Shown: positions 7,961 to 16,458, counted from the first letter of the stretch. The stretch: DNA of 64,000 nucleotides from Streptosporangium carneum (GCF_027922005.1 NZ_BSEV01000025.1:1-64000); one strand, 5' to 3'. The notes: generated by a model from the letters alone, not told the origin. Made by a program: numbers and translations.

Positions 7961-9388
7961 GAAGGTGGCCTCGACCCGCCAGCCGCCCTCGTCGCGGGGA
8001 CCGGCCCGCAGGGCGCCGCCGAACAGCGCGGTGCGCTCGCGCATGCCGATCAGCCCGAGCCCGGAGCCGGTCACGGGCAGGTGGGAACGCGCCCGGGGAC
8101 CGTTGTCGACCACGACGGTCAGTCTCTCACCTGTCCGCCGTACGTCGATCCGGACGTCGGTGGGCCCGGCGTGCCTCAGGACGTTGGTGAGCGCCTCCTG
8201 CACGACGCGGTAGGCCGACACCTGCACCGAGGGCGGGACGTCGGGCCCGGGCGCCGCGTTGACCTCGACCCGGCATCCGGCGGTCCTGGCGACGTCGGCG
8301 AGCCCGTCGAGGTGGCTCAGCGACGGTTCGGGACGCAGGACCCGGGAGGTGCGGGGAGTCCCCGGGTTCCGGGAGACGCTTCCGCCGCCGGGGTCGTCGT
8401 CGCGGTCGTCGGCGTCGGAGAGCAGACCGAGCAGCCTGCGCATCTCGACCAGCGCGGCGTCGGCGGCCGTGCCGATCCCGGCGATGCCCCGGCCCGCCAG
8501 GCCGGGGTCGTCGGACATCACCTCGGCGGTGGCGCGCGCCTGCATGGCGATCGCGCTGACGTGGTGGGCGACCAGGTCGTGCAGGTCGCGGGCGATCCGG
8601 GCGCGCTCGGCCGTCACCGCTCGCCGGGCGCTGACCTCCCGCTCGGCGCGCAGCCGCTCCGTCAGGTCCCGCAGCCGGGCCGCGTCGTCGTGGATGTGGC
8701 GCTGGGAGCTGCCGAGCAGCCACAGTGCCCACGACAGCATGACGACCAGCACGATCTCCACGGGGCCCAGCCGCAGCTCCGGGGGCAACGGCAGGCCGAG
8801 CAACGGCCGCAGGAGGTCGGAGGCCAGGACGGTGGCCGAGGTGACGGCGATCACCGCCATGCTTCCCGGCGTCCGCGTGTAACGGGCCACGGCGTAGGCG
8901 GCGAACGCCACGTACAGACCGTCCCGGTAACCGACCATGGGGTCGGTCAGCTCGTACGCCATGTGGGCGAGGCTCACCGCGGCCATGACCGGCCACGGGT
9001 GCGACCGCCGCCATGCCAGGGGCACGGTCTGCGCCAGCAGCAGGGCCGTGACGGATGCCGTCGCCGCCGTGTCGAGGGGGGTTCCCCCGCTCAGCCTGAG
9101 CAGCGGCGCGCCCACCGTGAGGACGGCTGCGAGCAGGAGGTCGGTGATCCGGGGGTGGGCGGCGAACCACCGCCGTGCCACGGAGATCGGCTCGTAGGTC
9201 AGCCTTCTGCCCGGAGCGCCGCGGCGACCGCGTGCCGCGTCGTCGTGGTCACGTGCCACGACGCCGGCACCGCGTGTCGAGTCGCTGTGATCGCGCGTCG
9301 CGTCGTCGTGGTCGCGTGCCGGAGCGCTGTGGTCGCGCGCCACTCCGTCGTGCTCCAGTGTCGGGTCGTCGTGACCGCGCATTGACAT
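7940..9388 (-). CDS. sensor histidine kinase with His/Asp-rich N-terminus
   Basis: 482 aa from ATG 9388 (GGGAG seven nt upstream; ATG 9382 is an alternative). Residues 1-60 are unusual: repeated RDHDDATRDHS-like His/Asp-rich sequence. Then come YEPISVARRWFAAHPRITDLLL and about five membrane segments typical of NarX/DesK-like actinobacterial kinases. HisKA_3 has its His in RDLHDLVAHHVSAIAMQ (about residue 269). HATPase: QEALTNVLRHAG, VDNGPRARSHLPVTGSGLGLIGMRER. It forms a two-component system with the regulator downstream. The His/Asp tail could bind metal, or may only reflect repeat expansion. The C-terminal codons are triplicated downstream. Confidence 0.88.
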   Translation of the reverse strand: MSMRGHDDPTLEHDGVARDHSAPARDHDDATRDHSDSTRGAGVVARDHDDAARGRRGAPGRRLTYEPISVARRWFAAHPRITDLLLAAVLTVGAPLLRLSGGTPLDTAATASVTALLLAQTVPLAWRRSHPWPVMAAVSLAHMAYELTDPMVGYRDGLYVAFAAYAVARYTRTPGSMAVIAVTSATVLASDLLRPLLGLPLPPELRLGPVEIVLVVMLSWALWLLGSSQRHIHDDAARLRDLTERLRAEREVSARRAVTAERARIARDLHDLVAHHVSAIAMQARATAEVMSDDPGLAGRGIAGIGTAADAALVEMRRLLGLLSDADDRDDDPGGGSVSRNPGTPRTSRVLRPEPSLSHLDGLADVARTAGCRVEVNAAPGPDVPPSVQVSAYRVVQEALTNVLRHAGPTDVRIDVRRTGERLTVVVDNGPRARSHLPVTGSGLGLIGMRERTALFGGALRAGPRDEGGWRVEATFLCERQA

Positions 9389-9737
9389 GACCGCTCCCGC
9401 GCCCTCACGCGTTCCCCCGGCGAGGGAACGGACGTCGTCCTCCGGCGGCCTTCCGGCGCGCCCCCGGTGTCTCCGGTGTCTCCGGTGTCTCCGGTGCCTG
9501 CCGGTGCCTGCCAGTGTCTCCGGTGCCCGCGTCGCCGGGAGGCCTCCCGCTGTCAAGGGTAGAACCGGCCGCGACCTGCACCGATCGGACACAACCAAAG
9601 TTGCGCCGAGCGGAGCCGATATCCCCCGAGTGGCCGAGGTGAGGCCGTGCTCATGGCCGATTTCCTGGGCGCTCCGTCTTCCTAGGGTCGAATCACCGGC
9701 CGGGACACCCTCGGCGTCCACCTCATCGGGAGAAGCC
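9389..9737. other. divergent intergenic region
   Basis: 349 bp between the kinase (minus) and the beta-lactamase-like gene (plus). It contains a GC-rich 9-bp repeat (9464-9528) and a less biased segment near 9580-9700, where promoters are expected. I see no gene. Confidence 0.5.
9464..9528. repeat. 9-10 bp tandem repeat
   Basis: Seven units of ccggtgtct / ccggtgcctg, tandem, in the divergent spacer. Non-coding by context. Confidence 0.85.
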
Positions 9738-11024
9738 ATGCGCAACACCGTTTCCGGATCCTCTTCGGCCCGGGAAGCCGTACGCTCCACCGCCCGGGGG
9801 AGGGGGACCGGGGGGCGGCGGGCGGCGGCGCTCGCCGTCGCCGTCGTGCTCACCGCCTCGGCCGTCCTGTCCCTGACGACGGCGACGGCGACGGCGACCG
9901 CGGCCTCAGGAGCCGCCGCCTCCGGAGTCTCGGCCTCGGACGCCGCTCCGACGAGATCGGAGTACGGCAAGGCCCGGCTCCAGCGTGACGTCGACGCCAT
10001 CCGGGCGATCGGGGTCAACGGCGTCGAGGCGCGGGTGATCGACGCGGACGGCAGACAGCTGGCTGCGACGAGCGGGGTCGCCGACACCAGAACCAGGCGT
10101 CCGGTCCCGCCGAACGGCTACACCAGGATCGCCAGCACCACCAAGACCTTCGTGGCGACCGTGGTGCTGCAGCTGGTCGCCGAGGGCGAACTCTCCCTGG
10201 ACGACACCGTGGAGAAGCATCTGCCCGGCCTGCTGCAGGGCAACGGCAACGACGGCAGCAAGATCAGCATTCGGAACCTCCTCCAGCACACCAGTGGCAT
10301 CTCCGAGGAGGGTTACCCCAACTTCGCGTCCGTGGAGGATTTCCTCAAGCACCGTTACGAGCCGTACACGGACGAGCAGATCGTGGCCAAGGCCGTCCGC
10401 CACAAGCCCTACTTCGCGCCGGGCACGGAGTGGAGATACTCCAACACCGGCTACGTGCTGCTCAGCATGATCGTCAAGAAGGTCACCGGGAACCCGTGGC
10501 ACGAGGAGGTCGACACCAGGATCAGCAAGCCTCTGGGCCTGAGCCGTACGCTCTGGTCGGGCTACTCCCTCGGCGTGCCCAACCCGCACGCCAAGGGCTA
10601 CATGGTGATCCCGCCGCACGCGCCGATCGACGCCACCAGGTACTTCGACGGGGACGCCGCGGGCGGCCTGCTGTCCAGCACCAGGGACGTCAACACGTTC
10701 TTCCGGGCGCTGCTCGACGGCAGGCTGCTGCCGGCCGAGCAACTGGCCCAGATGCGGCAGACCATCCTGGTCGACGCGTGGCAGGACCTCTGGCCGGGCG
10801 CCCGCTACGGGCTCGGCCTCACCTCCCGTCCGCTGTCCTGCGGCGGGGTCTACTGGTCGCACGGCGGTGACATCTACGGCTACAAGACCAGGTCGGGAGT
10901 GACCGCCGACGGCGGGCGCAGCGTCGTGGTCTCGATGAACACGCAGCTCGGCGACGAGCGCGCGGCGCGCCAGGAGAAGGCCGCGGGCGACCTCGTCGAC
11001 AGGGCGCTGTGCGCCACGCGATAG
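9738..11024 (+). CDS. exported serine beta-lactamase-like hydrolase (S12 family)
   Basis: 428 aa from ATG 9738 (GGGAGAAG upstream). A long Arg-containing n-region and hydrophobic segment (ALAVAVVLTASAVLSL) form an export signal, followed by an Ala/Thr-rich stretch. The penicillin-binding fold is clear: S133-T-T-K136 (RIASTTKTFVA), Tyr-Ser-Asn in EWRYSNTGYVLLSM at about 235, and SHGGD in the C-terminal third. This family includes D-alanyl-D-alanine carboxypeptidases, class C beta-lactamases and esterases. Which activity this one has cannot be read from sequence. It ends against a strong hairpin. Confidence 0.9.
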   Translation: MRNTVSGSSSAREAVRSTARGRGTGGRRAAALAVAVVLTASAVLSLTTATATATAASGAAASGVSASDAAPTRSEYGKARLQRDVDAIRAIGVNGVEARVIDADGRQLAATSGVADTRTRRPVPPNGYTRIASTTKTFVATVVLQLVAEGELSLDDTVEKHLPGLLQGNGNDGSKISIRNLLQHTSGISEEGYPNFASVEDFLKHRYEPYTDEQIVAKAVRHKPYFAPGTEWRYSNTGYVLLSMIVKKVTGNPWHEEVDTRISKPLGLSRTLWSGYSLGVPNPHAKGYMVIPPHAPIDATRYFDGDAAGGLLSSTRDVNTFFRALLDGRLLPAEQLAQMRQTILVDAWQDLWPGARYGLGLTSRPLSCGGVYWSHGGDIYGYKTRSGVTADGGRSVVVSMNTQLGDERAARQEKAAGDLVDRALCATR

Positions 11025-11075
11025 CCGCGCCGCCTCCGCCCGCCGGACCGCTGTCCTGAGTGGGCGGGAGGCGAG

Positions 11076-11116
11076 GGGCCGTGCCGTCCGAGGCAGGAGA
11101 TCGGACGGCACGGCCC
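11076..11116. terminator. bidirectional terminator
   Basis: Perfect 16-bp stem GGGCCGTGCCGTCCGA / TCGGACGGCACGGCCC with a 9-nt loop, between the convergent hydrolase and erm genes. Confidence 0.88.
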
Positions 11117-11127
11117 TTCGCCGGTGG

Positions 11128-11946
11128 TCACCCGAGGTGCTCGAAGAGGATCGGCCACCGGTCGGGATGGACGTGTGCGACGACGGTGTCCCGCGCCACC
11201 CCGGCGGCGGCGAAGGCGGCGTCGACCGGGGCCGCGGGGTGACGCAGCCGCATGGTCGCGTGCAGGGACCCGCCGAGCCCGGTGAAGCCGTAGTCGACGA
11301 AGTCCTGATATCCCGGCAGGTCGGGCGCCTGGGCGCGGCGCTCGATCCGCAGGATGGCCGAGTCGACGGCCGGCACGGGCCGGAACGCCTCACGGTCGAC
11401 GTGGCCGAGCAGCTCCCAGCTGTACCACGGCCAGGTCTGCACGGTCAGCATGCTCCAGCGGCCGAAGTCGCCGGTGCGTTTGCGGGCGTACTCCAGCTGG
11501 GTGACCAGGGTGGCCGAGGTGAGCGTGGGCGCCCGCAGGCACCAGTCGACGATCTTCGAGGTGATCGAGTAGGGGATGTTCCCGACGACCGCGAACGGCT
11601 CGCGCGGCGCGCGGGCCGACAGGAAGTCTCCCCTGACGATCCGGATGCGGGCGTCGCCCCGAGCGCGGGCGGCCAGCTTCCCGGCCAGCAGCGGATCGAC
11701 CTCGTAGCCGACGACCTGGCCGCAGCTGTCGGCCAGCGCCCTGGTCAGGACGCCCTCTCCCGCGCCGGGTTCGAGGACCAGGTCGTGCGGGCCCGCGGCC
11801 CTGACGAGCCGGGTCACGACCTCGGGATCGACGACGAAGTTCTGCGACAGGGTACGTCTACGCTGGTCGCGAGCGGTTCTGCCGCCGCCGGTCCTGGCCT
11901 TCTTCTGAGTGTGCGAATAGTTTCCGTGAGCGAACGACTGCGCCAC
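11128..11946 (-). CDS. erm: Erm-family 23S rRNA adenine N6-methyltransferase
   Basis: 272 aa from GTG 11946. Erm enzymes methylate A2058 of 23S rRNA and give macrolide-lincosamide-streptogramin B resistance. Seen here: the Erm N-terminal motif RRTLSQNFVVDP; SAM site VLEPGAGEGVLTRAL; acidic YEVDP; catalytic NIPYSITSKIVDWCL; and VTQLEYARKRTGDFGRWSMLTVQTWPWYSWE, which is very close to ErmE-type enzymes and unlike KsgA. The start has AAAGGG with 8 nt spacing. The leader upstream holds a 22-codon ORF with a stalling motif and SD-complementary sequence, so expression is probably drug-inducible. The gene may protect a producer or be intrinsic resistance; no antibiotic biosynthesis genes are in this window. 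Confidence 0.9.
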   Translation of the reverse strand: MAQSFAHGNYSHTQKKARTGGGRTARDQRRRTLSQNFVVDPEVVTRLVRAAGPHDLVLEPGAGEGVLTRALADSCGQVVGYEVDPLLAGKLAARARGDARIRIVRGDFLSARAPREPFAVVGNIPYSITSKIVDWCLRAPTLTSATLVTQLEYARKRTGDFGRWSMLTVQTWPWYSWELLGHVDREAFRPVPAVDSAILRIERRAQAPDLPGYQDFVDYGFTGLGGSLHATMRLRHPAAPVDAAFAAAGVARDTVVAHVHPDRWPILFEHLG

Positions 11947-12035
11947 AGGTACTGCCCTTTCGGGTCCGAGAGGAAATGGTCTCGGAGGCCCGGGGCAGGT
12001 GCGGAGAACAGCGGTCTGTCTGCGCCTCTGTCTCT
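11947..12035 (-). promoter_or_regulatory. erm leader mRNA: candidate translational attenuator
   Basis: The 89 nt between the leader ORF stop and erm carry two elements. First, a hairpin at 11986-11965 (TCCGAGA, 8-nt loop, TCTCGGA, extendable by GGG/CCC). Second, the SD segment GGGCAGT (minus strand 11957-11951), which is perfectly complementary to ACTGCCC inside the leader ORF (12058-12052); a second CTGCCC lies closer, at about 11997-11992. Sequestration of the SD and its release by a stalled ribosome is inferred. Confidence 0.6.
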
Positions 12036-12104
12036 CTACCGGCCCTGGACCGGGCAGTGACGCATACGGATGAACACCTGGGGCGCGTGGCACGTGAACG
12101 ACAT
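12036..12104 (-). CDS. erm leader peptide with Arg-Met-Arg stalling motif
   Basis: A 22-codon ORF (ATG 12104, TAG 12038-12036) begins MSFTCHAPQ and continues VFIRMRHCP. R13-M14-R15 fits the +X+ motif that arrests macrolide-bound ribosomes in ErmD-type leader peptides. The ATG is 7 nt after a -10 element, so it is probably the first codon of a leaderless transcript. The codons for H16-C17-P18, just past the predicted stall site, pair with the erm SD. Size, position, motif and pairing together make a regulatory leader likely. Confidence 0.7.
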   Translation of the reverse strand: MSFTCHAPQVFIRMRHCPVQGR

Positions 12105-12111
12105 GCCGTCC

Positions 12112-12150
12112 AGGCTAGACAGCGGTGTTTCGGCGGCACAAACGGTTTTT
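12112..12150 (-). promoter_or_regulatory. erm promoter, WblC/WhiB7-like layout
   Basis: On the minus strand: AAAAA (12150-12146), then CCGT, -35 TTGTGC (12141-12136), an 18-nt spacer, and -10 TAGCCT (12117-12112), seven nt before the leader ATG. WhiB7/WblC-dependent promoters carry a short A/T-rich block just upstream of the -35, as here. The regulator assignment is inference. Confidence 0.55.
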
Positions 12151-12199
12151 CCACGGCCCGCGCGTCCCCCGCCGACGTCGCGGGGGGCGCGCGGCGGGT

Positions 12200-13942
12200 T
12201 CAGAGCGAGCGGAACTGGCGGGTCGAGGAGATCGCGCCCGAGGTCGTCATGGTGAACGTCCGCATCGAGTCGGCGAACTTCGACAGGTCCCATTCCGCCG
12301 GGCCGTGGTACCAGTACAGGTTGTCGGCCTGCCGGCCGTTGCCGTTGATCGAGGAGACCACGCGGGCCCAGCGGTCCACGCTGTCGAAGATCACGGCATA
12401 GGGCAGGTAGCGGGAGAACAGCTCGACCCGCTGGGCGGGAGGGATGTCCCCGGCGATGTCGCCGGAGGCCAGATACTCCCGGAAGCCCAGTGTGTGGGCG
12501 AGGGCGCCCGCCCCCTTCGAGGTCTTGGCCGGCATGTACTGGCCGCCCGCGGCCAGGGCGGCTCCGGCGATGATCACGGCCAGGCCGAGCAGACCGTACG
12601 TGGTGAACCAGGCGAGCGCGACGGTGCCGAGGACCCCGGCCACCGTGAGCAGCACGCCGAGGGTCGTCCAGCGGGTCCGTACGGTGTCCGGGCGGCGGGC
12701 GAACCATCCCTGTGCGACCACGTCACGGTAGAGGGCGTCGCGGACCTTGCCGAGCTTGGATCCGAACGACCCCTGCAGGTGGGACAGCAGGACCGTGTCG
12801 CGGCCGTCGAAGACGGCGTCGTAGAGGGCGCGCTCGTAGGACAGCAGCGAGTTGAGCTCGGCGTTCGGCAGCCGCACCAGCATCCAGTCGGGCGCGTCGT
12901 AGGTCTGCCGGGGCTGCTCGTCGATCCTGATGTATCCCCGCACCGCCAGGTCCACGATCGTGGCGGTCACGTCGACCACGTCGGCCTGCTCGTCCATGAG
13001 CGTGCCGATCTGGCCGGGGCGCACGCCGTCCGGCGGGGCGAAGTGGCCGTTCTCGACGCCGCTGAGCGAACCCGACTCGTGGCCGACCACCCGGGCGTCG
13101 CGGCCTCGGGTCCAGTACAGCAGGCCCAGACCGCCGAGCATCAGGACCAGCAGGCCTGCCAGGGCTCCGCCGGTGACGGTGTTCAGGGTGAAGGCGTTGG
13201 CCAGCTCGAAGCGGCGTTCCAGTACGGGCGCGCCCTTGGTGGCGCCCGCCGGATAGCCGATGATCACCGTGAGGACCTCGTTCTGCCCCAGCCCCTGCTG
13301 CTCGAACTCGGCCTCGATCCCGGTGTGGTCCGGTGATGCGGTGGTGCAGCCGACCGCAGAGGTCAGCACTCCCGCGAAGCAGGACAGGTTCTGGAGCTGG
13401 GCGGGGCCCGTCACCTTCACCTTGGCCAGGTCGACGGGGACCGACCAGCCGCCCGCGGCGTACCACCGCAGTTCCTGGGTGTCGCCCAGCGGGGTCACCG
13501 CGCCCTTGACGTCGTACTCCAGTTTGGCGCTGCCCGAGCCCTTCAGCGTGATCGAGTCGCCGGTCAGCGTACCGTCGCCCTTGAGGTTGACGACCTGGTA
13601 GAGCCGGTCGTCGCTGTCGTCGTAGCGCGTCCGGTCGACCAGCTTCCGCGTGGGCGGGTCGCCTTCGAACGTGACGGTCTCCTTGACGTGCAGCACGCCG
13701 TCCTGCCGCAGGGTGAGCTCGAGCGCGTCATTTGTGATCTTGCCCGCCGCGGCCGTCGCCGCGTCCGCCGTGCCCGACGTCGTGTTCACCGTGTCGGCCA
13801 CAGTGCCGGTCGTGGTGCTCGCCGCGCCGGACGCGAGGGCCGGGGAGGCGCTCAGGGGCAGCGTGAGGGTGGCGACCACGGCCACGCCTCCGGCCACCTG
13901 ACGCAGGCTTCCGGCCGCTCGGTGCAATAGGGATCCCGCCAT
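12200..13942 (-). CDS. DUF2207 membrane protein
   Basis: 580 aa from ATG 13942. It has a signal peptide (LRQVAGGVAVVATLTLPLSASPALA) and then a large extracytoplasmic beta-rich DUF2207 domain (LRQDGVLHVKETVTFEGDPPTRKLVDRTRYDD). A transmembrane segment follows (LAGLLVLMLGGLGLLYWTRG). A cytosolic winged-helix-like segment carries ATIVDLAVRGYIRIDEQ. Two more membrane helices (LGVLLTVAGVLGTVALAWF, LLGLAVIIAGAALAAGG) precede the conserved end FREYLASGDIAGDIPPAQRVELFSRYLPYAVIFDSVDRWA. The family is predicted membrane-bound and of unknown function. The erm unit lies downstream on the same strand but has its own promoter. Confidence 0.88.
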   Translation of the reverse strand: MAGSLLHRAAGSLRQVAGGVAVVATLTLPLSASPALASGAASTTTGTVADTVNTTSGTADAATAAAGKITNDALELTLRQDGVLHVKETVTFEGDPPTRKLVDRTRYDDSDDRLYQVVNLKGDGTLTGDSITLKGSGSAKLEYDVKGAVTPLGDTQELRWYAAGGWSVPVDLAKVKVTGPAQLQNLSCFAGVLTSAVGCTTASPDHTGIEAEFEQQGLGQNEVLTVIIGYPAGATKGAPVLERRFELANAFTLNTVTGGALAGLLVLMLGGLGLLYWTRGRDARVVGHESGSLSGVENGHFAPPDGVRPGQIGTLMDEQADVVDVTATIVDLAVRGYIRIDEQPRQTYDAPDWMLVRLPNAELNSLLSYERALYDAVFDGRDTVLLSHLQGSFGSKLGKVRDALYRDVVAQGWFARRPDTVRTRWTTLGVLLTVAGVLGTVALAWFTTYGLLGLAVIIAGAALAAGGQYMPAKTSKGAGALAHTLGFREYLASGDIAGDIPPAQRVELFSRYLPYAVIFDSVDRWARVVSSINGNGRQADNLYWYHGPAEWDLSKFADSMRTFTMTTSGAISSTRQFRSL

Positions 13943-14076
13943 GGCCCGGGAGCCTACCCATAACCTCCGGTGCGTGACGGCAACCCCCCCTTCCAGATTT
14001 TTCGACCAATAAACGTCTATGTGTCGATATCCGCTAGATTGCCGCCCGGAGATCCACTGTTTGGAGAGGTGGTCGC

Positions 14077-15138
14077 ATGCGCCCACGCGGATCCAGTCCC
14101 CTGGCCTTCGGTGTCTTCGGTGTTCTCGCCATGACGTTCGCGGCCGTCGTGGTGGTCGCAGGCCTGGCGGGCGGCGAGGAGGCCGAGATTCCGGCCAACC
14201 CCGACACCGGTCCCGTGGCGACCAGAACCACCGTGCCCACGCCCGCCGAGGGGGCCCAGGTCTCCCCGCCCAGCTTCAGACCGCCGCAGAAGCTCAACCT
14301 CGGCTCCATGGGCGGTCCCGCGATCAGGCTCGCCGCCCGGAGCGACGCCGCCGCGGGCAGGGGCGCGGCGGCCCGTCGGAACATGGGCGTCGACCTGCGC
14401 TACATGCGGCGCTCCGACACCACCGCCAGGCTCAAGCGCAACCCGCTGTACGGCACCGGCCTCATGCGCCCGACCGCCTGCCGCGCGCCCCGCCCCTCGA
14501 CCCGGCCCGGCGACATGCTCGGCTACCTCAACGCCGTGACCGGGTGCCTCGACCGGGCATGGGCAGGGAAGTTCTCCCAGGCGGGAGCGGTCTTCCTGGC
14601 CCCGCGCCGGGTCTACTGGACCCGTCCTGGACGAGGGCCGTGCGGCACCTACCCCGCCTCGGGGGCCGCGGCCTACTACTGCCCGTCCAACCGGGGCATG
14701 TACATCGGCCTGACCCACCTCATCCAGCAGAGCGGCCGGATCGACCCCGCGCAGAACCACGTTCCCTACCTGTCGGTGCTCTCCCACGAGTACGGCCATC
14801 ACGTGCAGTCCATGTCCGGCATCGGCTCCGCCTGGTGGTGGGAGGTCTCCGACAAGTCCAAGGCCGCCCAGGACGCCCACTCCCGGCGCTCCGAGCTGCA
14901 GGCGCAGTGCTTCGCGGGAGCCTTCATCCGCACCGTCCGGATTCCGCTCGGGGTCACGGCCGCCCGCTGGCAGGCCGTACTGGAGATGGAGTACAGCCGG
15001 GGCGACGACCAGAACGGCCTGGGCAAGCGCGACCACGGCAACGGCGACCACTTCGCGGGCTGGCTGCACCAGGGCTGGAAGTACGCCAGGATCGCCTACT
15101 GCAACACCTGGAGCGTTCCGGCCTCCTACGTCAGCTGA
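14077..15138 (+). CDS. neutral zinc metallopeptidase (YpfJ/DUF2342-like)
   Basis: 353 aa from ATG 14077 (GAGGTGG upstream). An N-terminal membrane anchor or signal (FGVFGVLAMTFAAVVVVAGLAGG) is followed by a Pro-rich linker and the catalytic domain. The zinc motif HEYGHH (His237, Glu238, His241) is intact in LSHEYGHHVQSMSGIGSAWWW, and the downstream ELQAQCFAGAFI supplies the usual third acidic ligand region. Family members are single-anchored extracellular peptidases of unknown substrate. It is divergent from DUF2207. Confidence 0.88.
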   Translation: MRPRGSSPLAFGVFGVLAMTFAAVVVVAGLAGGEEAEIPANPDTGPVATRTTVPTPAEGAQVSPPSFRPPQKLNLGSMGGPAIRLAARSDAAAGRGAAARRNMGVDLRYMRRSDTTARLKRNPLYGTGLMRPTACRAPRPSTRPGDMLGYLNAVTGCLDRAWAGKFSQAGAVFLAPRRVYWTRPGRGPCGTYPASGAAAYYCPSNRGMYIGLTHLIQQSGRIDPAQNHVPYLSVLSHEYGHHVQSMSGIGSAWWWEVSDKSKAAQDAHSRRSELQAQCFAGAFIRTVRIPLGVTAARWQAVLEMEYSRGDDQNGLGKRDHGNGDHFAGWLHQGWKYARIAYCNTWSVPASYVS

Positions 15139-15371
15139 CCTGCGGCTCCCCGCGCTCGCCGGGGTGTCCGGTGCCCCGCCCGTCCCGCCCCTGCCGGCCC
15201 GCGCGCCGCCCTTCCTCCCCGTCCTTCCCCCCACCCGTCCGGCGCCGACCGGCGGAACGCTTTCAGGTTCGTCGAACCGAGGTCCGGGCGGGGTGGGGCC
15301 GGTCCAGACTGGCGGAGCCGGACGCCGACGGGGGCGGACGAGGGCATCGAGGGTTCAGGAGAAAGACGGGC

Positions 15372-15659
15372 ATGGCACTTTCGTTCAGCCGGATGGCTCT
15401 CGTGAGCGGTCTGACCCTCGTGACGACCCTGGTCGTCACGGTGACGACTCCTGGGGTCGTCGCCGGGGCGGCCGCGACGAAGGGGACCGGGGGACGGTCA
15501 GGCTCCACCGGCTCAGCGGGAACGGCCACGGCCGGCGTCCGGACACCGAAGCCCGGCGGGACGCCGTCCTGTCCGCGGACCACGGCCGGCGTCTCGACGG
15601 CCCGATGCGCTCCCCCTTCACCGCTCCCGGCGAGTGGGCGGCACCTGCACCGGATGTGA
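15372..15659 (+). CDS. small putative exported protein
   Basis: 95 aa from ATG 15372 with AGGAGAAAG upstream. Residues 3-33 form a plausible signal or membrane segment (MALVSGLTLVTTLVVTVTT, then PGVVAGAA). The remainder is Gly/Ser/Thr/Pro-rich and low complexity, with two Cys. No family is recognised. The good SD and signal argue for a gene; composition and short length argue against. It could alternatively be non-coding. Confidence 0.4.
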   Translation: MALSFSRMALVSGLTLVTTLVVTVTTPGVVAGAAATKGTGGRSGSTGSAGTATAGVRTPKPGGTPSCPRTTAGVSTARCAPPSPLPASGRHLHRM

Positions 15660-15687
15660 CGCCCGGGGCGGCGGTCGCCGTCGCGGG

Positions 15688-16422
15688 TCAGTCGCCCACC
15701 GCGATGCGGAGACGACGGAAGCCCTTGCCCTTGCTCTCGATCTTGGCCACGCGGATGCGGCCGATCTGCCTGGTCGAGGCGACGTGGGTGCCGCCGTCCG
15801 CCTGGCAGTCGAGGCCGACGATGTCGATGATCCGTACTTCCTCGACCGTCTCGGGGACCAGGTTCGTCGCGGTCCTGATGATGTCGGGGATGGCGAAGGC
15901 CTCTGCCCGGGGGAGCACCCGGACGTCGATCCTGCGGTCGGCGGAGACCTCGGCGTTGCAGGCCGCCTCGACCGACTCCTTGAAGCCGGGCGGCACCTCG
16001 GGCAGGTTGAAGTCCATGCGGGCGGTCAGCTCCTCCATGTTGCCGCCCGTGACCAGCGCGCCGAAGTCGCGGAAGACCACCCCGCACAGCACGTGCAGCG
16101 CCGAGTGGGTGCGCATCAGCGCGGAACGCCGTTCGTCGGCCACCGCCGCCCGCACGGTCGTCCCCGCAGGAGGGATCGGGTCGTCCTCCGCGGGGATCAG
16201 GTGGAGGTCGTCGCCCTTGCGCGCGCCGACGATGCGGGTCTCGACCCCCTGCCAGAGCAGAACTCCGTGATCCGCGGGCTGGCCGCCGCCACCCGGATAG
16301 AATGCCGACCTGCTCAAGACGATCCCCTCGGACGACGAGGCCAGGACGACGGCGTCGAAGGAACGCAGGTTCTGGTCGGCGAGTTCCAGACGCTCCGTGC
16401 GTCCGTGGAGGTCGGTGCTCAT
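15688..16422 (-). CDS. alanyl-tRNA editing protein (AlaX family)
   Basis: 244 aa from ATG 16422. It resembles the free-standing editing domain of alanyl-tRNA synthetase, which hydrolyses Ser- or Gly-tRNA(Ala). FYPGGGGQPADHG near residue 42-54 is the AlaXp signature. The zinc-ligand motif HSALH follows in MRTHSALHVLCGV, and the second metal motif is CQADGGTHVAST near residue 210. The enzyme is cytosolic and acts in translation fidelity. The gene is divergent from the SGNH lipoprotein gene with only 36 bp between starts. Confidence 0.9.
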   Translation of the reverse strand: MSTDLHGRTERLELADQNLRSFDAVVLASSSEGIVLSRSAFYPGGGGQPADHGVLLWQGVETRIVGARKGDDLHLIPAEDDPIPPAGTTVRAAVADERRSALMRTHSALHVLCGVVFRDFGALVTGGNMEELTARMDFNLPEVPPGFKESVEAACNAEVSADRRIDVRVLPRAEAFAIPDIIRTATNLVPETVEEVRIIDIVGLDCQADGGTHVASTRQIGRIRVAKIESKGKGFRRLRIAVGD

Positions 16423-16458
16423 ATCGGCAGCTTAGAACCTCAATCTCCCCGAGGTGGC

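Noticed and set aside
11128-11946. KsgA (16S rRNA dimethyltransferase)
   Set aside because: The LEYARKRTGDFGRWSMLTV and TWPWYSWE segments and NIPYSIT motif match Erm enzymes, and a leader ORF precedes it.
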